Source: Bradyrhizobium niftali
Lineage (GTDB): Bacteria; Pseudomonadota; Alphaproteobacteria; Rhizobiales; Xanthobacteraceae
NCBI RefSeq assembly: GCF_004571025.1
Contig: NZ_SPQT01000040.1
Span: 1-62,896, forward strand
Reading direction: 5' to 3'
Length of the DNA: 62,896 nt
The notes beneath the pieces are model-generated. The model saw only the letters and a program-made list of their open reading frames with translations. It was not told the origin of the DNA and did not search any database. The position numbers and the translations under genes are program-made. Below, piece by piece: positions 25,946-34,374 of this stretch; positions within the stretch are counted from its first letter, which is position 1, and each line of letters begins with the position of its first letter.

Positions 25946-27778
25946 ATGACCGACGCTGGCGCCCCTCCCAATTCCAATAGCGCCAGCCAGGCTGGCACGC
26001 CCTACCGGGTGCTGGCGCGCAAATACCGCCCCTCCTCTTTCGACGATCTGATCGGCCAGGAGGCCGTGGTCCGCACCGTCTCCAACGCGTTCGAGACCGG
26101 GCGCATCCCGCAGGCCTGGATCCTCACCGGCGTCCGCGGCGTCGGCAAGACCACCACTGCGCGCATCCTGGCCCGTGCACTCAACTACGAGATGCCGGAT
26201 GGCTCGGTGAAGGGCCCGACCATCCACATGCCGACACTCGGCGTGCATTGCCAGGCGATCATGGAAAGCCGGCACATGGACGTGCTGGAGATGGACGCGG
26301 CCTCGCATACCGGCGTCGACGACGTCCGCCAGATCAATGACAGCGTGCGCTACGCGCCAGCCAGCGCCCGCTACAAGGTCTACATCATCGACGAAGTCCA
26401 CATGCTGTCGACGGCGGCGTTCAACGCCTTCCTGAAGACGCTGGAGGAACCGCCGGAGCACGCCAAGTTCGTGTTCGCGACGACGGAGATCCGCAAGGTT
26501 CCCGTCACGGTGCTGTCGCGCTGCCAGCGCTTCGATCTGCGCCGGGTCGAGGCCGACGTGCTGATGAAGCACCTTGCCAGCATCGCCGCGAAGGAAAGCG
26601 TCGAGATCGAGCCCGAGGCGCTCGGCATCATCGCGCGCGCCGCGGAAGGCTCCGTGCGCGATTCGCTGTCGCTGCTCGACCAGGCGATCGCGCATGCGGC
26701 AGGCACGGTGAAAGCCGATGCGGTCAGGCAGATGCTGGGGCTCGCCGATCGGACGCGTGTGATCGACCTGTTCGATTCGCTGGCGCGCGGCGACATCGCC
26801 GCCGCCTTCAAGGAGTTCCGCGACCAGTACGACGTCGGCGCCGATCCGATCGTCGTGCTCTCGGACCTCGCCGAGTTCGTCAATTTCGTCACCCGCGTGA
26901 AGATCGTGCCGGCGACCGCCGACAACGTCGCCTATGGCGAGACCGAGCGGGTGCGCGCGCGGGATTTCGCCTCGAAAATCTCCATGCGCGTGCTGTCGCG
27001 GATGTGGCAGATGCTGCTCAAGGGCATCACCGAGGTGCAGGCCGCGACGCGGCCGGCCGCGGCCGCCGAGATGGTGCTGGTGCGCATCGCCTATGTCGCC
27101 GACCTGCCGACGCCGGACGAGGCGATCCGGATGCTGGAGCAGAACGGCGGCGGCTCGCCGGTCGTGAGCGGCGGCAGTGCGGCACGCAGTGCGCCGGCTG
27201 CGCCGATGGCTTCCGCAGCGCCTGTTGCCCAGGCGGCGCCCATGCGCGCGCCGAGTTCGCCGTCATCGTTCGGCGGCGGCGCCCGGCCGCAGATGGCGGC
27301 GCCTGCGCCCGATCCGCAAGCCGCAGCACCCCAGCTGCGCATCACCAGCTTCACCCAGCTCGTCGCGCTCGCGGGGCAGAAGCGCGACCTCCTGACCAAG
27401 GGTGCGCTCGAAGCCGACATGCGTCTCGTCCGTTTCGAGGAGGGCCGGCTGGAGGTCGCGCTCGAGCCCAACGCCTCCAAGACCATGATCACCGAGCTCG
27501 CGCGCAAGTTCGAGCTCTGGACCGGCCGGCGCTGGACCGTGATCTTCTCCAACGAGCAGGGCCAGCCGACATTGCGTTCGGTGAACCAGGCCGCCAAGCA
27601 GGAGCATGCGCGTACCGCTGAGGCCGATCCGCGCGTGCAGGAGGTGCTGTCGCGCTTCCCCGGATCGAAGGTTGTCGAGGTCCGCAGGCTTGCCCCCGAG
27701 ACGCCGGAATCCAATATTAACGCCGACTATGGCAGTGACGATCCGCCCGACGGTTCCGATACCGACGACGATCTCTGA
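25946..27778 (+). CDS. dnaX: DNA polymerase III subunit gamma/tau
   Basis: 610 residues. Walker A is GVRGVGKTT and the DExx box region is YIIDEVHMLS; SRC (LSRCQRFDLRR) is the sensor arginine-finger motif. A Pro/Ala-rich linker (about 395-450) leads to the C-terminal tau domain. The zinc module that in most DnaX proteins has four cysteines keeps only one here (GVHCQAIMESRH), the other positions being replaced. The protein loads the beta clamp and organises the replisome. A programmed frameshift for gamma is not evident. It heads the dnaX-ybaB-recR operon. Confidence 0.95.
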   Translation: MTDAGAPPNSNSASQAGTPYRVLARKYRPSSFDDLIGQEAVVRTVSNAFETGRIPQAWILTGVRGVGKTTTARILARALNYEMPDGSVKGPTIHMPTLGVHCQAIMESRHMDVLEMDAASHTGVDDVRQINDSVRYAPASARYKVYIIDEVHMLSTAAFNAFLKTLEEPPEHAKFVFATTEIRKVPVTVLSRCQRFDLRRVEADVLMKHLASIAAKESVEIEPEALGIIARAAEGSVRDSLSLLDQAIAHAAGTVKADAVRQMLGLADRTRVIDLFDSLARGDIAAAFKEFRDQYDVGADPIVVLSDLAEFVNFVTRVKIVPATADNVAYGETERVRARDFASKISMRVLSRMWQMLLKGITEVQAATRPAAAAEMVLVRIAYVADLPTPDEAIRMLEQNGGGSPVVSGGSAARSAPAAPMASAAPVAQAAPMRAPSSPSSFGGGARPQMAAPAPDPQAAAPQLRITSFTQLVALAGQKRDLLTKGALEADMRLVRFEEGRLEVALEPNASKTMITELARKFELWTGRRWTVIFSNEQGQPTLRSVNQAAKQEHARTAEADPRVQEVLSRFPGSKVVEVRRLAPETPESNINADYGSDDPPDGSDTDDDL

Positions 27779-27805
27779 GCCTATCTTTCCAAGGACACCC
27801 GACCT

Positions 27806-28126
27806 ATGGCTGATTTTCTCGGCATGATGAAGCAGGCGGCGCAGCTGCAATCCAAGATGCAGGAGATGCAGGACGCGCTCGGCAATGTGGAGGTCGAAGG
27901 CATCTCCGGCGGCGGCCTCGTCGTGGTGCGCATGACCGCGAAGATGGACGTCAAGGGCGTGAAGATCGATCCCTCGCTGATGAAGGCGGAAGAGCGCGAG
28001 GTGCTCGAGGACCTGCTCGTGACCGCGCTCGGTGATGCCCGCCGCAAGGCGGAGGCCGCCGTGCAGGAGAAGATGCAGTCGCTCACCGGCGGGCTCGGCC
28101 TGCCGCCGGGGCTGTTCGGCCAGTAA
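27806..28126 (+). CDS. ybaB: YbaB/EbfC family nucleoid-associated protein
   Basis: 106 residues, beginning MADFLGMMKQAAQLQSKMQ, with VEVEGISGGGLVVV and KIDPSLM, typical of the family. It forms dimers that bind DNA with little sequence preference. It is 27 bp after dnaX and its stop is 1 bp from recR, so it is in the middle of the recombination/replication operon. The size is that of the family and the start has good surrounding sequence. Confidence 0.95.
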   Translation: MADFLGMMKQAAQLQSKMQEMQDALGNVEVEGISGGGLVVVRMTAKMDVKGVKIDPSLMKAEEREVLEDLLVTALGDARRKAEAAVQEKMQSLTGGLGLPPGLFGQ

Positions 28127-28127
28127 C

Positions 28128-28730
28128 ATGGGCGCGGTTGCAGGTCCTGAAATCGAGCGGCTGGTGCAGCTTCTCGCACGGCTGCCGGGCCTCGGTCCGC
28201 GCTCGGCGCGGCGCGCCGCGCTGCATCTGATCAAGAAGCGCGAAGCGCTGATGATGCCGCTGTCCTCGGCCCTCCAGGTCGCGCTCGACAAGGTCCAGGT
28301 CTGCAAGACCTGCGGCAACATCGACACGCAAAATCCCTGCACCGTCTGCACCGATCCGAAGCGCGATCCCTCGATCATCGTGGTCGTCGCCGACGTCGCC
28401 GACCTCTGGGCGCTGGAGCGGGCCAATGCGACTCAAGGGCGCTATCATGTGCTCGGTGCGACATTGTCGCCGCTCGACGGCGTCGGTCCGCAGGACCTCA
28501 CCATCGACGCGCTGGTCGCGCGCGCGCATGCTGCCGAGGTGCACGAGATCATCCTGGCGCTGAACGCGACGGTGGACGGCCAGACCACGGCGCACTACAT
28601 CACCGACCTGCTTCAGGACGCCAACGTAAAAGTAACGCGTCTCGCCCATGGTGTGCCGGTCGGCGGCGAGCTTGATTATCTCGATGAAGGTACGCTATCG
28701 GCCGCGATGCGGCAGCGAACCCTGTTCTAG
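28128..28730 (+). CDS. recR: Recombination mediator protein RecR
   Basis: 200 residues from ATG 28128. The helix-hairpin-helix LARLPGLGPRSARRAALHL comes first, then a zinc finger CKTCGNIDTQNPCTVC, a Toprim domain (IIVVVADVADLWALE) and the C-terminal GVPVGGELDYLDEGTL motif. With RecF and RecO it loads RecA on gapped DNA. The longer frame that starts inside ybaB is rejected because the HhH begins right after ATG 28128. Confidence 0.96.
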   Translation: MGAVAGPEIERLVQLLARLPGLGPRSARRAALHLIKKREALMMPLSSALQVALDKVQVCKTCGNIDTQNPCTVCTDPKRDPSIIVVVADVADLWALERANATQGRYHVLGATLSPLDGVGPQDLTIDALVARAHAAEVHEIILALNATVDGQTTAHYITDLLQDANVKVTRLAHGVPVGGELDYLDEGTLSAAMRQRTLF

Positions 28731-28760
28731 CAATCCTACAGACCTTACGGAACGGACGAC

Positions 28761-29198
28761 ATGACGAAACTTTTCGCCACTCGATTAGCTTTGGTCGCGA
28801 CGATGATGCTGCTGGTGACGCCGGCCATCTCCGCGCAGCAGGAGGACGCGGCGCCGCCGCCGCCCAAGCCCGGCAAGCCGATCAACACCGGCGACGTGCT
28901 CTCGGGCGAGCTGAACGCGATGAAGGTGCGCGACGTCAAGAATGCCGGCAAGCGGATCGCGATGTATCAGATCACCTCAGAGCCGCGCCGCCTGCCGGCG
29001 CCGAACGGGCTGTGCAATCTCGAGACCGGCCCCGAGACCTTCCAGCTCGTCACATCCAGCGACGCGCAGGCCACGCAGCTGAAGTCGTTCGTCGGCAAGG
29101 AGATCTCGGTCAAGGTCGACGAAGTCGCCTGCGCCAGCGATCCCGGCCAGATGAGCGAAGCCGTGGTCACGAAGTGGAGCATCATCAAGAAGCAGTAG
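28761..29198 (+). CDS. Exported hypothetical protein
   Basis: 145 residues with a signal peptide (LFATRLALVATMMLLVTPAISA) and a Pro-rich stretch after cleavage (DAAPPPPKPGKP). Its compact domain has two cysteines (LCNLE and VACAS) that could form a disulfide. The string QLVTSSDAQATQLKSFVGK is followed by KWSIIKK at the end. I do not recognise the family. It begins 30 bp after recR and may be read from the same transcript. A periplasmic role is inferred from the leader only. Confidence 0.75.
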   Translation: MTKLFATRLALVATMMLLVTPAISAQQEDAAPPPPKPGKPINTGDVLSGELNAMKVRDVKNAGKRIAMYQITSEPRRLPAPNGLCNLETGPETFQLVTSSDAQATQLKSFVGKEISVKVDEVACASDPGQMSEAVVTKWSIIKKQ

Positions 29199-29218
29199 GA
29201 GCATCAGATCGAGATGCC

Positions 29219-29308
29219 GTAGGGTGGGTTAGCCGAAGGCGTAACCCACCACTGTTTATCTCCGCGGTGACAGAAATGGTGGGTTACGCTGCGCTAACCC
29301 GCCCTACG
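29219..29308. repeat. Inverted repeat 5 (GTAGGGTGGGTTAGC family)
   Basis: The arms GTAGGGTGGGTTAGC...GTAACCCACC and GGTGGGTTACG...GCTAACCCGCCCTAC form a long imperfect stem between the convergent ends of the 28761 gene and ampG. The type is different from the GTCRT elements. The stem could also act as a two-way terminator. Confidence 0.85.
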
Positions 29309-29314
29309 AGAGCG

Positions 29315-30679
29315 TCACACCCGCACCGGCCCCAGCTCTTCGAAATGCCCGCGCTTCTGCAGCCATGTCAGCAGGACCAGGCTCGGGATCGCCACCAGCA
29401 CGCAGATCACGAAGAACAGCGGCCAGCCGGTGGCCTTGGCGACATAGCCCGCCACCGACGAGAGATAGGTCCGTCCCACCGCGGCGAGCGCGGTCAGCAG
29501 CGCGTATTGGGTCGCCGTGTGCAGCGGGTTCTGGCACAGCGCGGAGAGATAGGCGACGAAGATCACGGTGCCGATGGCGCTGGTGAAGTTTTCGCAGGTG
29601 ATGGCGAAGGCGAGCGCCCATTGGCTGGTGCCGACGAAGGCCAGCCAGGAGAACGACAGGTTGGCGAGCGCCTGCACCACGCCGCCGATCCACAAGCTCG
29701 TCGCCAGTGAATAGCGCCGCGCGACGAAGCCGCCGGCAAAGCCGCCGATCAGCGTGGCGGCGAGGCCGACGCCCTTCACGATCGCCGCATAGTCGTTGCG
29801 GGAGAAGCCGAGGTCGATCACGAACGGCGCCGTCATGGTGCCGGAGAAGGCGTCGGTGAACTTGAACAGCACGACGAAGGCAAGCGCAGCGAGCGCGTCC
29901 TTGCGCGCCAGGAATTCCGAGAAGGCGCCGATCGCCGCGTGCAGCACGCGCGCGAACGCCGTCTCGGCCTGCGTCGCGGCTTTCGCCCGCACCGACTGCT
30001 CGGGCTCGGTCGCGGCCAGCGCGGTGATCGTGCCGATCAGCACCATCGCCGCCATCACCACATAGCTCCACATCCAGGCCGATGTGCGCGAAATGCCGGT
30101 GCTCTCGAACCCGGAGACGATGAACAGCGCGCCCGCGGTCGAGACCAGCATGCCGATGCGATAGGCCGCGACATAGGACGCCATGCCGGCGGCCTGCTCG
30201 CTCTCCGGCAGGCTCTCGACGCGGAAGGCGTCGACCACGATGTCCTGCGTCGAGGACGTCGTCGCCACCAGCAGCGCGCCGAGCGCGACGTAGAACGGTG
30301 AGCGTGCGGGATCGGTCAGCGCCAGCAGCAGGATGGCGACGATCAGCAGCAGCTGCGAGAACAGCAGCCAGCCGCGCCGCCGTCCGAACGCGTGCGTGAA
30401 CAGCGGCACGTGCAGCGCATCCACCAGCGGCGCCCACAGGAATTTCAGCGTGTAGGGCGTGCCGACCAGCGCAAACAGCCCGATGGTTCCGAGATCGACC
30501 CCGGCCTCGCGCATCCACACCAGCAGCGTCGAGCCCGACAGCGCCAGCGGCAGCCCGGACGAGAAGCCGAGGAACAGCACGATCAGCACCCGCGGTTGCA
30601 GGTACACGGCAAGGCTGTCACGCCAGGAGGCGGCCGGGGCGGAAGTCGCGGCGGGGGAGGTCGCGTCGGGTGCGGTCAT
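29315..30679 (-). CDS. ampG: AmpG-like muropeptide MFS transporter
   Basis: 454 residues with about 12 membrane segments. The N-terminal LGFSSGLPLALSGSTLLVWM and the PYTLKFLWAPLVDAL segment are AmpG hallmarks. It imports anhydro-muropeptides from the periplasm for cell-wall recycling, and thereby signals beta-lactam stress in species that have AmpR. No ampC or ampR is visible in the window. The gene is monocistronic, between repeats 5 and 6. Confidence 0.9.
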   Translation of the reverse strand: MTAPDATSPAATSAPAASWRDSLAVYLQPRVLIVLFLGFSSGLPLALSGSTLLVWMREAGVDLGTIGLFALVGTPYTLKFLWAPLVDALHVPLFTHAFGRRRGWLLFSQLLLIVAILLLALTDPARSPFYVALGALLVATTSSTQDIVVDAFRVESLPESEQAAGMASYVAAYRIGMLVSTAGALFIVSGFESTGISRTSAWMWSYVVMAAMVLIGTITALAATEPEQSVRAKAATQAETAFARVLHAAIGAFSEFLARKDALAALAFVVLFKFTDAFSGTMTAPFVIDLGFSRNDYAAIVKGVGLAATLIGGFAGGFVARRYSLATSLWIGGVVQALANLSFSWLAFVGTSQWALAFAITCENFTSAIGTVIFVAYLSALCQNPLHTATQYALLTALAAVGRTYLSSVAGYVAKATGWPLFFVICVLVAIPSLVLLTWLQKRGHFEELGPVRV

Positions 30680-30736
30680 GGGGAGGTGTTAGCAGATTCT
30701 GGGGGCCACAAGGGAGCTGTCGTCGCCCTCTCCGCT

Positions 30737-30836
30737 GTCATCGTCCGCGAAGGCGGACGATCCAGTAACCACCAGCGTCTCGGTTCAATCACACCCGCCG
30801 CAGCGTACTGGATACCCCGCCTTCGCGGGGTATGAC
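30737..30836. repeat. Palindromic element 6
   Basis: GTCATCGTCCGCGAAGGCGG at the left end and CCGCCTTCGCGGGGTATGAC at the right end, with CCAGTA/TACTGG inside. It ends 13 bp from the stop of the GIY-YIG gene and is in the same orientation as element 7 on the other side of that gene. Confidence 0.85.
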
Positions 30837-30849
30837 AGCGTCGACAGTG

Positions 30850-31161
30850 TCATGATGGTCCGGCTATCCCGGGATAGAGATCATCCCAATTCGGGTTGTG
30901 CTGCTCGATCAAGCGGGCCTTCCAGGCCCTGTTCCACTTCTTGAGCCGCTTCTCCCGTTTGATCGCATTCTCGGGGTCATCGAATTGCTCGAAATAGACT
31001 AGCTTCACCACGCCGTATTCCCTCGTGAAGCTCTCGACCAACTGCAATTTGTGCTCGGCTACGCGGCGGATGAGGTCATTCGTAACGCCGATATACAGCG
31101 TGCCCCCAATCTTGCTGGCGACGATGTACACGTAGTAGCAGCGTGCGCCCATCTGCCGCAT
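30850..31161 (-). CDS. GIY-YIG nuclease family protein
   Basis: 103 residues. The family motif reads YYVYIVASKIGGTLYIGVTND (given here as YVY...LYIG), followed by the arginine segment LIRRVAEHK and a C-terminal KREKRLKKWNRAWK and NPNWDDLY. Small members of this group (YhbQ-like) are single-domain DNA endonucleases. The gene has palindromic elements 13 bp past its stop and 11 bp before its start, both in the same orientation. This suggests a mobile or repeat-linked unit. Starts at ATG 31161 or the in-frame ATG at 31152 are both possible. Confidence 0.9.
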   Translation of the reverse strand: MRQMGARCYYVYIVASKIGGTLYIGVTNDLIRRVAEHKLQLVESFTREYGVVKLVYFEQFDDPENAIKREKRLKKWNRAWKARLIEQHNPNWDDLYPGIAGPS

Positions 31162-31172
31162 TTCCCTCCGCC

Positions 31173-31272
31173 GTCATCGTCCGCGAAGGCGGACGATCCA
31201 GTACTCCGCGGCGTTCCGGATCAATAACGACTGCCGCGGCGTACTGGATGCCCCGCCTTCGCGGGGCATGAC
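31173..31272. repeat. Palindromic element 7
   Basis: The same design as element 6: GTCATCGTCCGCGAAGGCGG on the left, CCCCGCCTTCGCGGGGCATGAC on the right and CCAGTA/TACTGG inside. It lies between the GIY-YIG start and the rmuC stop. Confidence 0.85.
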
Positions 31273-31286
31273 AGTGTGCCTTAAAC

Positions 31287-32489
31287 TCACTCCCCCGCCT
31301 GGAGCTTCCTCGGGAACAGTTCGGGCGCGCCGGTTGCCACCAGGTGCGGGCCCTCCGCCGGCGCATCGGCCTTGCTGAAATCGAGCTCCTCGATCCGTCC
31401 GGCGCGCTTCTCGATCTTGTCGGCGGAGATCAGCACCTGGCGGACGTCCTCGTTCGCGTCGGCAAAGTGCTTCTGCAGCTTCAGCACGCGGTCGCGCAGG
31501 CGGCCGAGATCGTCGCCGAGCTTGATGACCTCGGTGCGGATCTGGTCGGCCGCATCGCGCATGCGCGCGTCCTTCATGATCTGCTGCATCACCTGGATCG
31601 CCAGCATCAGGAGCGAGGGCGACACCAGCACGACTCGCGCGCGGTAGGCCTTCTGGATCACGTCGTCGAAGCCGTCATGGATCTCGGCATAGACCGATTC
31701 CGACGGCACGAACATCAGCGCCATCTCCTGGGTCTCGCCGGTGACGAGATATTTTTCCGCGATGTCGCTGACATGCTTCATCACGTCGCCGCGCAGCCGC
31801 TGCGTGGCGATGCGCTTCTCCTCGTCGGTACGGGCGTCGTGCAGCGCGGTCATCGCTTCGAGCGGAAACTTCGCGTCGATGCAGAGCGGGCGCTGGTCGG
31901 GCAGGAACACGACGCAGTCCGGCCGCTTTCCGGTCGAAAGCGTGAACTGGAACTCGTAGGCGCCCTTCGGCAAGCCGTCCTGGACGATCGCCTCCATCCG
32001 CGCCTGGCCGAAGGCGCCGCGCGACTGCTTGTTGGCGAGCACGTCGCGCAAGGTCGTCACCTGCGTGGTGAGGTCGGTGAGGTTCTTGTGCGCGTTGTCG
32101 ATGATGCCGAGCCGCTCGTGCAGGGCGTGCAGGCTCTCCATGGTGTTGCGGGTCGAGTGCTCCATCGACTGGCCGACGCGATGGGTGACCGAATCCAGCC
32201 GTTCATTGACCGCGCGAGCCATCTCGGCCTGGCGGCCGGCCAGCGCCTGGGTCATGGCGTCGACCCGGCCCGCGGACTCGCTCTGGGCATGCAGCATCTG
32301 GCTGATGCGCTCCTCGAGCTCGTCGGCGCGGATCGCATTGGCCATCGCGAGTTCCGCCCCGCGCCGCCCCGAGCGGGCAATCACCACGGCGATCACAACC
32401 AGCAGGATGAGGACCAGGACGCCGAAGCCGATCAGCGCGTCGATCGTGCGCACCGGCCAGTCGCCGGCCACGAAAATGATCTCGTTCAT
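31287..32489 (-). CDS. rmuC: DNA recombination protein RmuC
   Basis: 400 residues from ATG 32489; the much longer open frame continuing upstream runs antisense to def. An N-terminal membrane segment (IGFGVLVLILLVVIAVVIA) is followed by a coiled-coil region (about 50-150). The RmuC nuclease-like domain contains CVVFLPDQRPLCIDAKFPLEA and MALMFVPSESVYAEI. It limits inversions at short inverted repeats in enteric bacteria, which is of interest given the many palindromes around it. It is divergent from def. Confidence 0.95.
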   Translation of the reverse strand: MNEIIFVAGDWPVRTIDALIGFGVLVLILLVVIAVVIARSGRRGAELAMANAIRADELEERISQMLHAQSESAGRVDAMTQALAGRQAEMARAVNERLDSVTHRVGQSMEHSTRNTMESLHALHERLGIIDNAHKNLTDLTTQVTTLRDVLANKQSRGAFGQARMEAIVQDGLPKGAYEFQFTLSTGKRPDCVVFLPDQRPLCIDAKFPLEAMTALHDARTDEEKRIATQRLRGDVMKHVSDIAEKYLVTGETQEMALMFVPSESVYAEIHDGFDDVIQKAYRARVVLVSPSLLMLAIQVMQQIMKDARMRDAADQIRTEVIKLGDDLGRLRDRVLKLQKHFADANEDVRQVLISADKIEKRAGRIEELDFSKADAPAEGPHLVATGAPELFPRKLQAGE

Positions 32490-32538
32490 GCCTGCCCTTC
32501 TAGCCGATTCGGCCGTCTCCACGAACGAATAGCGAACA

Positions 32539-32612
32539 TTTATGGTAAATGCCCCGTTAATTTTTATGGTTAACGAAACCTGAAGCTTTATGGTTAGCGG
32601 AGGGTTAACAGG
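32539..32612. promoter_or_regulatory. Repeated ATGGTTA motifs between rmuC and def
   Basis: Three related short motifs, TTTATGGTAAATG, TTTATGGTTAACG and TTTATGGTTAGCG, lie in one direction at about 24-bp steps and are followed by GGGTTAAC. The string TTAG-CGGAGGG-TTAA is close to the CtrA consensus TTAA-N7-TTAA. This is the only AT-rich spot near these genes and is a candidate operator for the divergent pair. Confidence 0.4.
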
Positions 32613-32660
32613 GTTCCTGGCCGCATTGACCGCGTCCGGCGCCCGGCTTAAATCGCCGCC

Positions 32661-33185
32661 ATGGCCCTCAGAGAAATCATCATCCTGCCCGACAAGCAGC
32701 TGCGTCTGGTCTCCAAGCCGATCGAGAAGGTCACGACGGAGATCCGCAAGCTTGCCGACGACATGTTCGAGACCATGTACGACGCGCCCGGCATTGGCCT
32801 CGCGGCGATCCAGATCGCGCAGCCGTTGCGGCTGATCACCATGGACCTCGCCAAGCGCGACGAGAACGGCGAGACCAAGCCGGAGCCGCGCGTCTTCATC
32901 AATCCGGAAGTCATCGCCTCGTCCGAGGAGCTGTCGGTCTACGAGGAAGGCTGCCTGTCGATCCCCGAATATTACGAGGAGGTCGAACGTCCCGCGAAGG
33001 TGCGCGTGCGCTTCACCGATCTCGACGGCAAGATGCACGAGGAGGACGCCGAAGGCCTCTACGCCACCTGCATCCAGCACGAGATCGACCATCTCAACGG
33101 CGTCTTGTTCGTCGACTATCTGTCGAAGCTCAAGCGCGACCGCGTGATCAAGAAGTTCGAGAAAGCCGCCAAGCGCGCGGAGTAA
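32661..33185 (+). CDS. def: Peptide deformylase
   Basis: 174 residues with all three motifs: GIGLAAIQ (44-51), EGCLS with metal ligand Cys98, and QHEIDH with His140, Glu141 and His144. It removes the N-formyl group from new proteins. With fmt just downstream it forms the formylation/deformylation pair. The gene is divergent from rmuC; the ATG at 32661 fits the family N-terminus (ALREIIILPDKQLR). Confidence 0.97.
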   Translation: MALREIIILPDKQLRLVSKPIEKVTTEIRKLADDMFETMYDAPGIGLAAIQIAQPLRLITMDLAKRDENGETKPEPRVFINPEVIASSEELSVYEEGCLSIPEYYEEVERPAKVRVRFTDLDGKMHEEDAEGLYATCIQHEIDHLNGVLFVDYLSKLKRDRVIKKFEKAAKRAE

Positions 33186-33200
33186 GGTTCTCTCTCTGTC

Positions 33201-33286
33201 GTCATGGCCGGGCTTGACCCGGCCATCCACGCCTTGCTTGCTTTGTCGCGAAGACCGTGGATGCCCGGGTCAAGCCCGGGCATGAC
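33201..33286. repeat. Palindromic element 8 (GTCATGGCCGGG family)
   Basis: GTCATGGCCGGGCTTGACCC on the left and GGGTCAAGCCCGGGCATGAC on the right, with CCATCCACG/CGTGGATG inside. It lies between def and fmt. Element 17 has the same design, and element 15 appears to be a shorter relative. Confidence 0.85.
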
Positions 33287-33318
33287 GGAGAACCAGAACT
33301 CTCACCGAACGCAGTCAC

Positions 33319-34254
33319 ATGCCCCTTCGCCTCATCTTCATGGGCACGCCCGATTTCTCCGTGCCGACGCTGCTCGAGCTCGTCGCCCATGGCCATGAGA
33401 TCGTGGCTGTCTATACGCGCGCGCCGAAGCCGGGCGGGCGGCGCGGCCTGCAATTGCAGCCGACGCCGGTGGAGGAAGCCGCGCGAAAACTCGGCGTGCC
33501 CGTGCTGACGCCGAAGTCGCTGAAGACAGAGGAAGCGCTGGAGCAGTTTCGCGCCTTTGACGCCGACGCCGCCGTGGTCGTCGCCTACGGCATGATTCTG
33601 CCGCAGGCCATTCTCGATGCGCCAAAGCTCGGCTGCTACAATCTGCACGCTTCGCTGCTGCCGCGCTGGCGCGGTGCCGCGCCGATCAACCGCGCGATCA
33701 TGGCTGATGATGCCGAGAGCGGCGTCATGGTGATGAAGATGGACGTCGGCCTCGACACCGGCGACGTCGCCATGGCCGAGCGCCTCGCGATCACCGACAA
33801 CATGACCGCGGCCGACCTGCACGATCGCCTGTCCCGGCTCGGCGCCGACCTGATGGTGCGGGCCATGGCGGCGCTCGGCCGCGGCGGGCTCCAGCTCAAG
33901 AAGCAGAGCGAGGACGGCGTCACCTATGCGGCCAAGATCGACAAGGCCGAGGCGCGCATCGACTGGAGCAAGCCCGCGCGCGCCGTGCTGCGCCACATCC
34001 ACGGCCTGGCGCCGTTCCCCGGCGCCTGGGCCGAGCTCGCAGGCGTCAGTGAGAACGCACGCGTGAAAATCCTGCGCTGCGAGCTCGCCAAGGGCTCGGG
34101 CGCGCCGGGCGAGGTGCTCGACGACCAGCTCACCATCGCCTGCGGCGAGGGCGCGATCCGCATCGTCGAGCTCCAGCGCGAAGGCAAGGCGCGGATGCAG
34201 GCGGTCGACTTCCTGCGCGGTGTGCCGATGAAGGCGGGCGCGAAATTCACCTGA
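33319..34254 (+). CDS. fmt: Methionyl-tRNA formyltransferase
   Basis: 311 residues, the family's normal length. Catalytic residues Asn108, His110 (NLHASLLPRWRG) and Asp146 (GLDTGD) are in place, and the N-terminus RLIFMGTPDFSVPTL is typical. The C-terminal tRNA-binding domain is complete. It formylates initiator Met-tRNA with 10-formyl-THF. It lies between def and truA, with palindromic elements in both gaps, so the three translation genes may be one transcript broken by repeats. Confidence 0.97.
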   Translation: MPLRLIFMGTPDFSVPTLLELVAHGHEIVAVYTRAPKPGGRRGLQLQPTPVEEAARKLGVPVLTPKSLKTEEALEQFRAFDADAAVVVAYGMILPQAILDAPKLGCYNLHASLLPRWRGAAPINRAIMADDAESGVMVMKMDVGLDTGDVAMAERLAITDNMTAADLHDRLSRLGADLMVRAMAALGRGGLQLKKQSEDGVTYAAKIDKAEARIDWSKPARAVLRHIHGLAPFPGAWAELAGVSENARVKILRCELAKGSGAPGEVLDDQLTIACGEGAIRIVELQREGKARMQAVDFLRGVPMKAGAKFT

Positions 34255-34258
34255 CACT

Positions 34259-34358
34259 GTCATACCCCGCGAAGGCGGGGTATCCAGTACGCCGAGGCTT
34301 CTCGGTTGAACGGAGGGGCCGCGGCGTACTGGATCGCCCGGTCAAGCCGGGCGATGAC
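34259..34358. repeat. Palindromic element 9
   Basis: GTCATACCCCGCGAAGGCGG on the left and CGCCCGGTCAAGCCGGGCGATGAC on the right (first and last bases only), with CCAGTA/TACTGG inside. It starts 5 bp after the fmt stop and ends 17 bp before the truA start, so it occupies the whole gap. Confidence 0.85.
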
Positions 34359-34374
34359 GGCAGAATTGGAAACG

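Noticed and set aside
31287..33230. 647-codon version of rmuC
   Set aside because: The extra N-terminal part is antisense to def; the RmuC membrane segment begins right after ATG 32489.
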